64,000 nt of DNA. It comes from Halorussus pelagicus. GTDB taxonomy: Archaea; Halobacteriota; Halobacteria; Halobacteriales; Haladaptataceae. Position 1 is the stretch's first letter. Every line of letters begins with the position of its first letter. Shown here piece by piece: positions 26,318-34,486 of the stretch. The DNA lies in contig NZ_CP035119.1 in assembly GCF_004087835.1 (NCBI RefSeq), positions 992,001 to 1,056,000 on the forward strand, in the 5' to 3' direction. The notes under the pieces were generated by a model, which saw only the letters and a list, made by a program, of their open reading frames with translations, did no database searches and had not been told where the DNA came from. The position numbers and the translations under genes were made by a program.

Positions 26318-28027
26318 ATGAAAGACGGACCCCTCGCTCGCTACGAGTCGGCGCTCTGGTGGACGATGGACCGCCTCGGCGTCACCGAATCGGTCGAACG
26401 CAAGGTGTTGGCCGCGGTCGCCATTCAGTTCGTTATCTCGCTCGCGCAGGCCGTCCTGCCGTTTTTGGTCTCCGGTGTCGCCAGAATCGCGCTCACGGTC
26501 GCGCTCTTACTCGGGGCGGTCGTCGCGTTCGCTAACACCGTTCTCATCGCTCGCCGGGACATCACCAAACCCATCGAGGCGCTGGACCGGGCGGCCGACG
26601 CCATCGCCAACGGCGACCTCGACGCGCCGGTTCCCGAGGCCGACCAGCGCGACGAAATCGGCGGTCTCGTGGCGTCGTTCAGCGACATGCGGGCCTACCT
26701 CCGGGTCGTCTCCGAACAGGCCGCCGCGCTCTCCCGACAGGAGTTCGACGCGCCCGTACTGGAAGAGGAGGTGCCCGGCGAGTTCGGGGCCTCCTTGGAC
26801 CGGATGGCCGAGAGTCTGCGGCAGTACACCGCCGACCTCGAAGCGACGACCGACGAGTTGGAGGCGACGACCGCCGACCTCGAACGCCGCTCGGAGAACC
26901 TCCAGCGACTCGTCGCGGCGTTCGGCGACGCCGCCGAGGACGCGAAGACTGGGGACCTGACCGCCACCATCGATGGCGACGTCGCCGAGGAGGACCTCCA
27001 CGAGGAGGTCGTGGCGAACTACAACGCTCTGCTCTCGACGCTCGCGGACGCGGTGGGCGAACTCGCCGCGTTCGCCGACGAGGTGGCGACCGCCAGCGAG
27101 TCGGCCGACGCCGAAGTCCGGGAAGTCAGCGAGTCCAGCGACGAGGTGGCCTCGGCAGTCGGCGAGATTTCGGAGGGCGCGGCTCGCCAGACCGACCGCC
27201 TCAACGAGGCCGCCGCCGAGATGAACACGCTCTCGGCGACTATCGAGGAAATCGCCGCGTCGGCCGACGAAGTAGCCGAGACCGCGGGGACAGCGACCGA
27301 CCGCGCGCGCTCGGGGCAGGAGGCCGCCCACGAGGCCGCCGCCGAACTCGACAAGGTCGAAGACGGCATCGACCGGACCGCTGAGGCGGTCGAGGAGTTG
27401 GTCGCCGACATCGCGGAGATCGACGAAGTGGTCTCGTTCATCGACCAAGTGGCGACCGAGACCAACCTGCTCGCGCTGAACGCCAGCGTCGAGGCGGCCC
27501 GCGCGGGCGAGCGCGGCGACGGGTTCGGCGTGGTCGCCGACGAGGTCAAGTCCCTCGCGGAGGAGACCGGCGAGGCCGCCGACGAGATTACCGACCGCAT
27601 CGAGCGCATCCAGGCCGACTCCGAGGAGACGCTGGCGGACGTGCGCGAGACCCGCGAGCAGGTCACTCATAGCGTCGAGACCGTCGAGAACGCGCTCGGC
27701 GACTTCGAGGACATCGCGGACGTGGTGGGCGAGGTGGACGCCAGCGTCAGCGAAATCAGCGATGCGACTGACCAGCAGGCCCAGTCCGCCGAGGACGTGG
27801 TGGCGATGGTCGAGGAAGTCGCGGCCATCAGCGAGGAGACGACCGCCGAGTCCGAGACCGCGGCCACGGCGACCGACCAGCAGGCGACCGCCCTGTCGGG
27901 CGTCTCCGAGCAGTTGGCGTCGCTGGCGTCGAAAGCCGACGAACTCGACGCGCTTCTGGGCGAGTTCCGGCTTCCTGAGGGCGCTCACGGGGTCGAGACC
28001 GAGCGACGACCGGCGAGCGCGGACTGA
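26318..28027 (+). CDS. Methyl-accepting taxis transducer, Htr-like, no extracellular domain
   Basis: The 569-residue protein has two closely spaced membrane helices (about 28-75) with almost no external loop. A HAMP domain follows (about 76-130, PIEALDRAADAIANGDLD), then a second HAMP-like segment (about 190-250, AKTGDLTATIDGD) and the long coiled-coil signalling domain. The tip is FIDQVATETNLLALNASVEAARAGE with GFGVVADEVKSLAEE. It signals to CheA/CheW. The layout matches sensory-rhodopsin transducers, but no rhodopsin gene is nearby. It may sense an intramembrane or energy signal. Confidence 0.88.
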   Translation: MKDGPLARYESALWWTMDRLGVTESVERKVLAAVAIQFVISLAQAVLPFLVSGVARIALTVALLLGAVVAFANTVLIARRDITKPIEALDRAADAIANGDLDAPVPEADQRDEIGGLVASFSDMRAYLRVVSEQAAALSRQEFDAPVLEEEVPGEFGASLDRMAESLRQYTADLEATTDELEATTADLERRSENLQRLVAAFGDAAEDAKTGDLTATIDGDVAEEDLHEEVVANYNALLSTLADAVGELAAFADEVATASESADAEVREVSESSDEVASAVGEISEGAARQTDRLNEAAAEMNTLSATIEEIAASADEVAETAGTATDRARSGQEAAHEAAAELDKVEDGIDRTAEAVEELVADIAEIDEVVSFIDQVATETNLLALNASVEAARAGERGDGFGVVADEVKSLAEETGEAADEITDRIERIQADSEETLADVRETREQVTHSVETVENALGDFEDIADVVGEVDASVSEISDATDQQAQSAEDVVAMVEEVAAISEETTAESETAATATDQQATALSGVSEQLASLASKADELDALLGEFRLPEGAHGVETERRPASAD

Positions 28028-28041
28028 CGGCGACGAAAGGC

Positions 28042-28047
28042 TTTTTT
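28042..28047 (+). terminator. T-tract terminator after the transducer gene
   Basis: Six Ts (GGCTTTTTTGCGG) lie 15 bp after the stop at 28027 and before the PAN promoter. Archaeal terminators are mostly T-tracts without a required hairpin. Confidence 0.45.
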
Positions 28048-28075
28048 GCGGTGAAACGTCCGAGACCCAAAGGCA

Positions 28076-28083
28076 CTTTTAAG
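28076..28083 (+). promoter_or_regulatory. TATA box for PAN
   Basis: CTTTTAAG is centred about 31 bp before ATG 28111. A short upstream ATG at 28099 opens a five-codon-plus frame that stops at once, so it is not the gene start. Confidence 0.5.
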
Positions 28084-28110
28084 CGGGTGACCTACGCATG
28101 AGTAGCAACG

Positions 28111-29346
28111 ATGTCGCGTAGCCCACCTCTCCCCGACCAACCGACACTCGAACTCGACCCCGAAATGACAGACCGGGAGCGGCTCGCGGCGCTCCGCGAA
28201 CACTTCGCCGAGATCGTGGACGTGAACGACACGCTCGAAGCCCGACTCGACGACGCCCGCGAGCGCCGCGAAAACCTCGGTGACGAGGTTGACAGACTCG
28301 AACGAGAGAACGAGACGCTGAAGACCACCTCGCTGTACGTCGCCACGGCCGAGGAACTCACCGACGACGGTATCGTCATCAAACAACACGGCAACAACCA
28401 AGAGGTCCTGACCGAGGTCTCGCCCAAACTCCGCGAGCAGATAGAGTCGGGCGACCGCGTCGCGGTCAACGACTCGTTCACCGTCCAGACTATCTTGGAA
28501 GCCGAGAAGGACGCTCGCGCCCAAGCGATGGAGGTAGACGAGTCGCCGGAAGTCACCTATGACGAAATCGGCGGTCTCGAAGAGCAGACCCGCGAGGTCC
28601 GCGAAGCCGTCGAGCAACCGCTCGAAAACCCCGAGCAGTTCGAGGCGGTCGGCATCGAACCGCCCAGCGGCGTCCTGCTCCACGGACCGCCGGGCACCGG
28701 CAAGACGATGCTGGCGAAGGCCGTCGCCAACGAGACCGACGCCACCTTCATCAAGATGGCCGGGTCGGAACTCGTCCAGAAGTTCATCGGCGAGGGCGCG
28801 AAGTTGGTCCGAGACCTCTTCGAGTTGGCGAGCGAGCGCGAGCCAGCCATCGTCTTCATCGACGAAATCGACGCCGTGGCCTCCAAGCGCACCGACTCGA
28901 AAACGTCGGGCGACGCCGAGGTTCAGCGGACGATGATGCAACTGCTCAGCGAGATGGACGGCTTCGAGGACCGCGGCGAGATTCGCATCGTGGCGGCAAC
29001 CAACCGCTTCGACATGCTCGATCGCGCCATCCTCCGCCCCGGCCGGTTCGACCGCCTCATCGAGGTTCCCGACCCCGACGCGGAGGCTCGACGCAAGATT
29101 CTCGAAATCCACACCCGCGACATGGGTCTCGCCGACGACGTGGACTTCGAGGCGCTGGCCGAGGAGACCGCGGGCAAGAGCGGCGCGGACATCGAGAGCG
29201 TGACCACCGAGGCGGGCATGTTCGCCATCCGCGACGAGCGCACGGAGGTCTGCCAATCCGACTTCGAGGACGCCCTCGACAAACTCGACGAGGACGACGA
29301 GACCGGTATCGTCACCAAGGGGTCGCTGCCGAGCTACGCCTACTGA
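28111..29346 (+). CDS. pan: Proteasome-activating nucleotidase (PAN)
   Basis: The 411-residue AAA ATPase has an N-terminal coiled coil (about 20-75), an OB domain (about 76-135) and the AAA core. Walker A is GPPGTGKT at 192-199, Walker B is FIDEID at 249-254, and the second region of homology is [20 protein letters not shown]. It unfolds substrates for the 20S proteasome. The C-terminus is SYAY, so the penultimate residue is Ala, not the Tyr of a canonical HbYX docking motif. Haloarchaea often carry two PAN paralogues; which one this is cannot be told. Confidence 0.93.
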   Translation: MSRSPPLPDQPTLELDPEMTDRERLAALREHFAEIVDVNDTLEARLDDARERRENLGDEVDRLERENETLKTTSLYVATAEELTDDGIVIKQHGNNQEVLTEVSPKLREQIESGDRVAVNDSFTVQTILEAEKDARAQAMEVDESPEVTYDEIGGLEEQTREVREAVEQPLENPEQFEAVGIEPPSGVLLHGPPGTGKTMLAKAVANETDATFIKMAGSELVQKFIGEGAKLVRDLFELASEREPAIVFIDEIDAVASKRTDSKTSGDAEVQRTMMQLLSEMDGFEDRGEIRIVAATNRFDMLDRAILRPGRFDRLIEVPDPDAEARRKILEIHTRDMGLADDVDFEALAEETAGKSGADIESVTTEAGMFAIRDERTEVCQSDFEDALDKLDEDDETGIVTKGSLPSYAY

Positions 29347-29371
29347 GCGTCGGGGTTCGGGGAGTTCGACC

Positions 29372-29377
29372 TTTTTT
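29372..29377 (+). terminator. T-tract terminator after PAN
   Basis: A run of six Ts (CGACCTTTTTTCGC) lies about 25 bp after the PAN stop codon and is a plausible end of the transcript. Confidence 0.45.
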
Positions 29378-29487
29378 CGCTTCCGACGAGCGACTTCTGG
29401 GCACGCGACGCTCGTCGGCGCGTTCTACAGCGTGCGCTCGGCGTGACACGTCTCGAAAACGACGGCAAGAAAACTCGGAGAACGCCC

Positions 29488-29763
29488 TCAGTCGTCGTCC
29501 ACGACGACTTCGACCGGCCCTTCCTCGGCGGTCATCTGTTCTTGCTCGCCCTTGCGCTCGTGCCAGAGGAGCGTGCCCGCGACCGCCAGCACTATCCACG
29601 ACCGCCAGTTGGCGAGGTTGAGCGTGTAGCCGATGCCGAATGGTTTCTCGACGAGCATGCCCTCGTCGGGTTTCCAGTACGACGAGAGCATTCGCCCGAT
29701 GCTCGGTCGTTCGAAGTTGTACGGCATCCCGAATAGCTCGCCACTGCTGGGTTTGTCTGCCAT
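29488..29763 (-). CDS. Small membrane protein of the DUF5808 type
   Basis: The 91-residue protein contains GMPYNFERPSIGRMLSSYW and the block KPFGIGYTLNLANWRSW followed by a membrane helix (about 52-68). This matches the DUF5808 pattern, in which a glycine-rich FGxGxTLNxANPRSW motif precedes a helix. The C-terminal tail is acidic and cytoplasmic. The function is unknown. It is convergent with PAN. Confidence 0.7.
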   Translation of the reverse strand: MADKPSSGELFGMPYNFERPSIGRMLSSYWKPDEGMLVEKPFGIGYTLNLANWRSWIVLAVAGTLLWHERKGEQEQMTAEEGPVEVVVDDD

Positions 29764-29913
29764 ATGAGAAGCCTACGTCGGAAAGGAATAAAGTGCTTTG
29801 GCTACGGCGTCGGGCACTCGGCGTCCGGAGCGAGGTTCGGCGTCGTATCGGGAAGAAGGATGTTCCTGCTGAAAGATGGCATTTAGCTATGACACGGACT
29901 GTGAAAACCAAGA

Positions 29914-29945
29914 AGCTAGCTTCAGGCGTGAGCCAATCATACCGC
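29914..29945 (+). repeat. Copy 2 of a 32-bp intergenic repeat
   Basis: This copy differs from the one at 24267-24298 only at base 28 (T instead of G). Here the preceding base extends the palindrome to GAAGCTAGCTTC. The flanking sequences on both sides are unrelated between the two copies, so the shared unit is sharply bounded. It lies in the 358-bp non-coding stretch 29764-30122. Confidence 0.7.
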
Positions 29946-29997
29946 CACCGCACGGCACCGCACCGCGACGGCCACGTCCTCCCCAACCGATTGCGTT

Positions 29998-30077
29998 GTC
30001 TGCGAACCGCGTTCGCAGACTACTCATCCCTCGCGCGCTGATGGCGCGGCCACTCCGGGCCGCGCCAGCGCGCGCCG
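29998..30077. other. Two strong hairpins in a non-coding stretch
   Basis: GTCTGCGAAC-CGC-GTTCGCAGAC (29998-30020) is a perfect 10-bp inverted repeat. A second, bulged one at 30033-30073 pairs GCGCGCT and GGCGCGGCC with GGCCGCGCC and AGCGCGC around a six-base loop. They lie downstream of the 32-bp repeat and beside the end of the convergent enoyl-CoA hydratase gene. They may be a terminator for that gene or part of a structured RNA. Confidence 0.45.
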
Positions 30078-30122
30078 GAGTAGGACGTTAGGAGCGCGCC
30101 GCGGTGGAGCGATACCGCGCGC

Positions 30123-30842
30123 TCACGACTCCCGTCGGTCGGCGATGGCGTCGGCGTGGCGCTCCACGAGGTGGCCAAAGACCTCGGCCTCGCGGCGCTC
30201 CTGCTCGGCGGGCGGCGAATTGTCGCGCATCCGCACTTTGACCGCGCCGAGCGTCTCGGGGTCGTTGGCGGCGAGTTCGTCGGCGACCGCCCGCGGGTCG
30301 TCGGTCACGCGCGAGACGAGTCCCATCCGGCGGGCCTCCTCGGCGTTGACGGTCCGGCCAGAGAGCGCGAGGTCCAGCGCTTCGCCCTCGCCGACGATTC
30401 GGGGCAGGCGAACCGTCCCGCCCCACGCGCCGAACAGGCCGAGTTTCACGCCCGGTTCCGCGAAGGTGGCCGCGGGCGTGGCGACCCGGAGGTCCGCGGC
30501 GAGCGCCAACTCGACGCCGCCGCCCCGCGCCGCCCCGTCGATGCCCGCGACGACCGCGCTCTCGGCGTCCTCGATTGCGTCGGCGACGCGCTGGCCGCGC
30601 TCGGCGAATCGCTCGGCGGCCGCCCTATCGAGGTCGGCCACCACGTCGAGGTCCGCGCCCGCGCAGAACGCCGGACCCGCACCGCGGAGGTAGACGACCG
30701 GCTGGTCGGTCTCGCTCACGGCCGCTCCGAGTGCGTCGAGGGCGTCGGGCGTGAGCGCGTTGCGTCGCTTGGGCCGGTCGAGGGTCACGACACGGACTCG
30801 CTCGCGGTCCCGGATTCGAATCGCGGACGTATCAGAGTTCAC
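30123..30842 (-). CDS. Enoyl-CoA hydratase/isomerase family protein
   Basis: The 239-residue crotonase-fold protein shows the oxyanion-hole blocks GAGPAFCAGADLDVV and DGAARGGGVELALAADLRVA. The later block GLFGAWGGTVRLPRIVGEG is also typical. The start codon is GTG at 30842; no ATG alternative gives the conserved beta strand (RVRVVTLDRPKRRNAL). It acts on an acyl-CoA, probably in fatty-acid or aromatic breakdown. It is divergent from the DUF7114-type gene. The exact substrate is unknown. Confidence 0.87.
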   Translation of the reverse strand: MNSDTSAIRIRDRERVRVVTLDRPKRRNALTPDALDALGAAVSETDQPVVYLRGAGPAFCAGADLDVVADLDRAAAERFAERGQRVADAIEDAESAVVAGIDGAARGGGVELALAADLRVATPAATFAEPGVKLGLFGAWGGTVRLPRIVGEGEALDLALSGRTVNAEEARRMGLVSRVTDDPRAVADELAANDPETLGAVKVRMRDNSPPAEQERREAEVFGHLVERHADAIADRRES

Positions 30843-30912
30843 GGCTGGTCACGTTCGCATCTCGAAGCCGGTTTCCAAAGGTCTTTGGCGATTCCGTCAT
30901 AAGACCCGCATA

Positions 30913-31596
30913 ATGGAAGCGGCCGTCCGGGCACGAAAAGCGGGACGACAGGCGGTGCGAGACGTGTCGCCCGACCCCCTCCGCGAACGAATTGGTAACT
31001 TACTTGACGAGTCAGCGATGGTGCCGGGGGTGCTGGCGCTCGCGTCTGCACGCGCAGTCGAGGGCGCAGGTCCGGCACCCACCGACGCCGGACCGGTCGG
31101 CATCGAAGAGCGCGCCGCTGGCGTCCAACTCATCTACGAGGGACTGCGCCTCACGCGGGCGCTCGCCGACGACCCGCCGTGGGAGCGCGACCAGCACCAC
31201 ACCGAGAGCAACATCGACATCCTCGCGGCCGACGTGATGGTCGCCCGCGGATTCTCCCTGTTGGCTCGGACCGAGGCGGCCGACAAGGCCGTCGAGACCG
31301 TTCAGTCGTTCGGCCACGACGAGACCGACGGCCAGCAGGGCCGGACGGTCCCGGCGCGCGCGCTGGAGACCGACGTTTTCGAACTCGCGGTGGTCGCGGG
31401 AACCACCGCGTTCGGCGCTAATCCCTCCGACGCGCTGGTGGCCTACGCCGGGAATCTCGCCGAGTCGCTCGACGGCGACCGTCCGGAGGCCCCCGACTCG
31501 GTTCCCGAGGCAGTCGAACAGGCGGTCACCGATGCGCCGAACCCCCAGCGGTTCGGCTCGGCCGACGACCCTCAACCGTCGGCGACCGACCCGTGA
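30913..31596 (+). CDS. DUF7114-type protein, possible isoprenoid-synthase-like helical fold
   Basis: The 227-residue protein is almost all helical. The block NIDILAADVMVARGFSLLART (about 98-118) recalls the LAGDxLLARA helix of polyprenyl synthases and of heptaprenyl diphosphate synthase component I. The catalytic DDxxD motifs are missing, so it is more likely a regulatory or degenerate relative. The family number is from memory. The chosen ATG gives the expected start; upstream frame sequence is antisense to the hydratase gene. Confidence 0.55.
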   Translation: MEAAVRARKAGRQAVRDVSPDPLRERIGNLLDESAMVPGVLALASARAVEGAGPAPTDAGPVGIEERAAGVQLIYEGLRLTRALADDPPWERDQHHTESNIDILAADVMVARGFSLLARTEAADKAVETVQSFGHDETDGQQGRTVPARALETDVFELAVVAGTTAFGANPSDALVAYAGNLAESLDGDRPEAPDSVPEAVEQAVTDAPNPQRFGSADDPQPSATDP

Positions 31597-31675
31597 CCCC
31601 CGCTCCCTGTCCCGAATCGAAACACCTAAACAGGTTTCCGGGCATACGATGAAATGCGTCGGAGAGACGCGGTGC

Positions 31676-31747
31676 GCCTGGGTAGCTTAGAGGTAAAGCG
31701 CGTCCTTGGTAAGGACGAGAGCCCGGGTTCAAATCCCGGCCTAGGCT
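31676..31747 (+). tRNA. tRNA-Thr (anticodon GGU)
   Basis: The cloverleaf is complete. The acceptor stem is GCCTGGG with CCTAGGC (one G-U), the D arm has GCTTAGAGGTAAAGC, the anticodon stem-loop is CGTCC-TTGGTAA-GGACG, the T arm is CCGGG-TTCAAAT-CCCGG, and the discriminator is T. The anticodon GGT reads ACC/ACU. There is no intron and no encoded CCA. The gene is 72 nt long. Confidence 0.94.
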
Positions 31748-31900
31748 CTTCTTGCGGATAACTGTTCTTTGGAGAGTGTCGTCTCTTTCCCACCGCGAAA
31801 ACGGTCGAGCCGTCGCTTCTCGACCTACATCGTCGGTCCGGCGTCGAAGACCGCGGGGTTCTTTTCGCTCTCGGCGGTTCGTCTCGCCTGCACGAGGTTG

Positions 31901-32788
31901 CTACTCGTCCCGTCCGCGTGCGCCCGACGATTCGTCTCGCCCGCTGACGACCGGATACGTCTCGGGCACGGCGAACCCGCTTTCTCGAAGGCGTTCGGCG
32001 TCCTCGACTAAATTGTGGTAGAACGGTTTGCCCCGGTCGGTCAGATACGCCGCGCCGTACCGGATGAGGTCGCCCCGAATCGTCTCGCCCGCGACGGTCA
32101 CCTCGGCGGTCCGATAGCGCTCCGCGAAGTCGGGGTCCGAGAGGTCGAGTCTCGCGGGGAGGTCCACCCGCGGCAGGTCGTGGGCGACCGCCATGTTCCG
32201 GTAGGCGAACGCCGCGTCGAGACCGCCAGCCTCCAGCGTCCGGAGGAGTTGGGTCTCGGGGAACACGTCGGCGTTCGCCCGGATGTCCGCGGCGGGCGCG
32301 CCCTCTCGGCCCGCGAGGTCGAGCGCGAGTAGGGTCCGATAGCCCAGCGGGTCGCGGGCGGGGTCGGTCCGCCCGACCGCGATGTCGTCGCGCGCGAGCG
32401 CGGTCCGCCAGTCGTCCCGAATCGCGTCGGCGAACTCCGAGTCGGGATCGTAAACCACCGTCAGCGCGTTGCTTGCGAAGACGGCGTGCCACCCCGCGAA
32501 CTCCGAGACGAGTTCGGGGGCCGCGAGCGCGAGCGCGTCGGGGTCGCGCGCCCCCGACCGGACCAGTTCGGCCGCCGCCAGACTCCCGTGGGCCTCGGTC
32601 GTCGCTCCGTCCACCTCGCCCGCGACGGTCTGGAGGCTTCCGGCGACCAGCGCGCTCGCCGGGCCGGAGTCCGTCGGCGTTGCTCCAGTCGCGTCGCTCT
32701 GGGTTCGGAAGTCCGACCCTGTGATGCGGACTCCGAGCGCGCCGCCAGCGACTGCGCACCCCGAGAGCAGGAGGGTTCGTCGTCTCAC
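31901..32788 (-). CDS. Orphan oxyanion (molybdate/tungstate-type) ABC substrate-binding protein
   Basis: The 295-residue protein starts at GTG 32788 with a Tat-like signal (MRRRTLLLSGCAVAGG). It aligns by eye with the binding protein at 44871-45917: HAVFASNALTVVY, DDIAVGRTDPARDPLGYR and DAAFAYRNMAVAHDLP match the corresponding blocks there. The family binds molybdate, tungstate or related oxyanions outside the membrane. No permease or ATPase lies beside it, so it may feed the importer at 46-48 kb or have another job. The C-terminal tail after about 270 is charged and variable. Confidence 0.75.
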   Translation of the reverse strand: MRRRTLLLSGCAVAGGALGVRITGSDFRTQSDATGATPTDSGPASALVAGSLQTVAGEVDGATTEAHGSLAAAELVRSGARDPDALALAAPELVSEFAGWHAVFASNALTVVYDPDSEFADAIRDDWRTALARDDIAVGRTDPARDPLGYRTLLALDLAGREGAPAADIRANADVFPETQLLRTLEAGGLDAAFAYRNMAVAHDLPRVDLPARLDLSDPDFAERYRTAEVTVAGETIRGDLIRYGAAYLTDRGKPFYHNLVEDAERLRESGFAVPETYPVVSGRDESSGARGRDE

Positions 32789-32918
32789 GTCGGAGTATCG
32801 TCGCCGGGGTCACAAAAAGAGGTGTCGGTGTTCGAGACGTTTGAGGACCACCGTCGCGGTCCCGACGAGTAGGTGTTAGAGGTCGAGCGCGCGGTGTGAG
32901 GAAAACGGCGCTTCTCGT

Positions 32919-33500
32919 CTACGAAGTCGTCGAGACGCCACTCTCCGCACTCGGCTTCCGCCAGTAGTAGAGACCGACGTTGAGCAGGACGCCGACGGCG
33001 AGCAGGCCCCAGTTGAACCACGGGTTGTTGTACCAAATCACGTCGATGCCGAACGACTGGCGGTAGAGCGGCCAGAGCGGTTCGACCGCCTCCGCGATAT
33101 CCGGGGCCGAAAGCATGTCGGCGAAGACGTGCGCGACGCCGGAAACGAACACCATCACGAACCCGAGCGAGTAGGCGTTCGCTTCCGCGGCGTCCGAGAA
33201 CCACTCGGAGTCGTCCAGCGTCGTCTTCAGCACCCAGCCGACCAGCGGGCCGACGACGGCCGCGAGGATGGTGACCGTGAACACGGTGTGGAAGACGCCG
33301 TGGTGTTTCACCGTCGGGAGCCAGTTCGAGAGAACGAGGTCCACGTCGGGCATCATTCCGAACCAGAAGCCGACCCCGACGAACGTCGCGGCGGTCTTCC
33401 GGCGGTCGATGACGAACCACGCGGGTGCGAGCCAGATGAGCGCCATACCGAGGTGTCCGGACACGTCTACCATGTCCGAAACGTCGGGAGAGTCGTTCAT
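32919..33500 (-). CDS. YdjM-type membrane-bound metal-dependent hydrolase-like protein
   Basis: The 193-residue protein has several membrane helices with histidine and aspartate blocks: DVSGHLGMALIWLAP, GMMPDVDLVLSNW and KHHGVFHTVF, then AHVFADMLS. This set is the signature of the YdjM/LexA-regulated metal-dependent hydrolase family (DUF457). Its activity is not known. The start at 33500 (MNDSPDVSDMV) is chosen; a longer frame upstream is basic and proline-rich. Confidence 0.77.
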   Translation of the reverse strand: MNDSPDVSDMVDVSGHLGMALIWLAPAWFVIDRRKTAATFVGVGFWFGMMPDVDLVLSNWLPTVKHHGVFHTVFTVTILAAVVGPLVGWVLKTTLDDSEWFSDAAEANAYSLGFVMVFVSGVAHVFADMLSAPDIAEAVEPLWPLYRQSFGIDVIWYNNPWFNWGLLAVGVLLNVGLYYWRKPSAESGVSTTS

Positions 33501-33670
33501 ACCCTTGGTGGCAGTTCGACCACGCCCCCGATTCCGTCGCTCGACCTCGCCGTTCGACAACGGGCGCGGGAGTCCGGGCATGTCCGTAACGACCGGCGAG
33601 CGGCCGGTAGCCGTGACTCCGAACAGGTTCGACGGCCGTTTTCACTGCGTGGGAATCAGGGCCACCTCCA

Positions 33671-33678
33671 TTTATGTA
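33671..33678 (+). promoter_or_regulatory. TATA box for the halocyanin gene
   Basis: TTTATGTA is centred about 26 bp before ATG 33700, consistent with a leaderless transcript. Confidence 0.55.
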
Positions 33679-33699
33679 GCCCGAAAAGTGCAAGTGACG

Positions 33700-34224
33700 A
33701 TGAACCGAGACACCCTTGACCGACGGACGATGTTGAAGACGATGGCCGCTGGCGCGGCGACTATGACTATTGCTGGCTGTTCGAGCGGCGGTTCGGGAGA
33801 CAGTAGCGACGGCGATTCCGAGGGCGAGAATTCGGACGGCGACGGCGACTCCGGAGGCGACAGTTCCGGAAGCAACTCGATGAGCTTCGACGGCTGGTTC
33901 GACAACGTATCGAACTACGACAGCGTTAGCGACAAGACCGGAAGCTCCGAGGTAACCGTCAAGGTCGGCGCTGAAGGCAACAACGGGAACTTCGCGTTCG
34001 GTCCCGCCGCGGTCAAAGTCTCGACGGGGACGACGGTGGTCTGGGAGTGGACCGGCAAAGGTGCCGTCCACAACGTTGTCGCCGACAACGGCGACTTCGA
34101 GAGCAAGCAGACCCAAGAGGAAGGGTTCACGTTCAAGCAGACGTTCGACAGCGCGGGCACGTACAAATACTACTGCACGCCCCACAAGGCGATGGGCATG
34201 AAGGGCGCAATCGTCGTAGAGTAA
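33700..34224 (+). CDS. Halocyanin-type blue copper lipoprotein
   Basis: The 174-residue protein begins with a Tat lipoprotein signal (DRRTMLKTM, lipobox IAGC, Cys 27). A long Ser/Gly/Asp linker (28-60) and a plastocyanin-like domain follow. The type 1 copper ligands are visible: His 124 (GAVHNVV), Cys 159 (YYCTPH), His 162 and a Met at 165 or 167. It is a lipid-anchored electron carrier on the outer face of the membrane. The partner oxidase is not in the window. Confidence 0.92.
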   Translation: MNRDTLDRRTMLKTMAAGAATMTIAGCSSGGSGDSSDGDSEGENSDGDGDSGGDSSGSNSMSFDGWFDNVSNYDSVSDKTGSSEVTVKVGAEGNNGNFAFGPAAVKVSTGTTVVWEWTGKGAVHNVVADNGDFESKQTQEEGFTFKQTFDSAGTYKYYCTPHKAMGMKGAIVVE

Positions 34225-34463
34225 CCACTCACTACATCGAACCCATCGAACCGTTCCGGCAGAATCAGGGCTACGACATCAACGAGGGACTGGTCAATCT
34301 CCTCGTCTTCTCACATGCCCCAAACACCGACCTCGACGGGATCGGCGACAACATCGACTCCGGCTGTCACCAAGACGACGTTCCGACAGCCTGTGGCTAC
34401 TCCCGGTCGCTTACTAGCTGTACGAAACTCGGCGTCGAACAGCACATGCAGGATAACTTCTGA
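34225..34463 (+). other. Possible coding remnant, not recognised
   Basis: After the halocyanin stop, one frame stays open for about 80 codons and reads protein-like (THYIEPIEPFRQNQGYDI, then DDVPTACGYSRSL) up to a stop at 34461-34463. There is no start codon of its own after halocyanin; the frame runs back into that gene out of phase. It could be the tail of a lost gene. I recognise no family. Confidence 0.25.
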
Positions 34464-34486
34464 GGTAGCGTTCGACCGCTAAGAAA

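Noticed and set aside
32785-34185. 466-codon minus-strand open frame
   Set aside because: It crosses halocyanin, which is certain on the plus strand, and has no family-like sequence.
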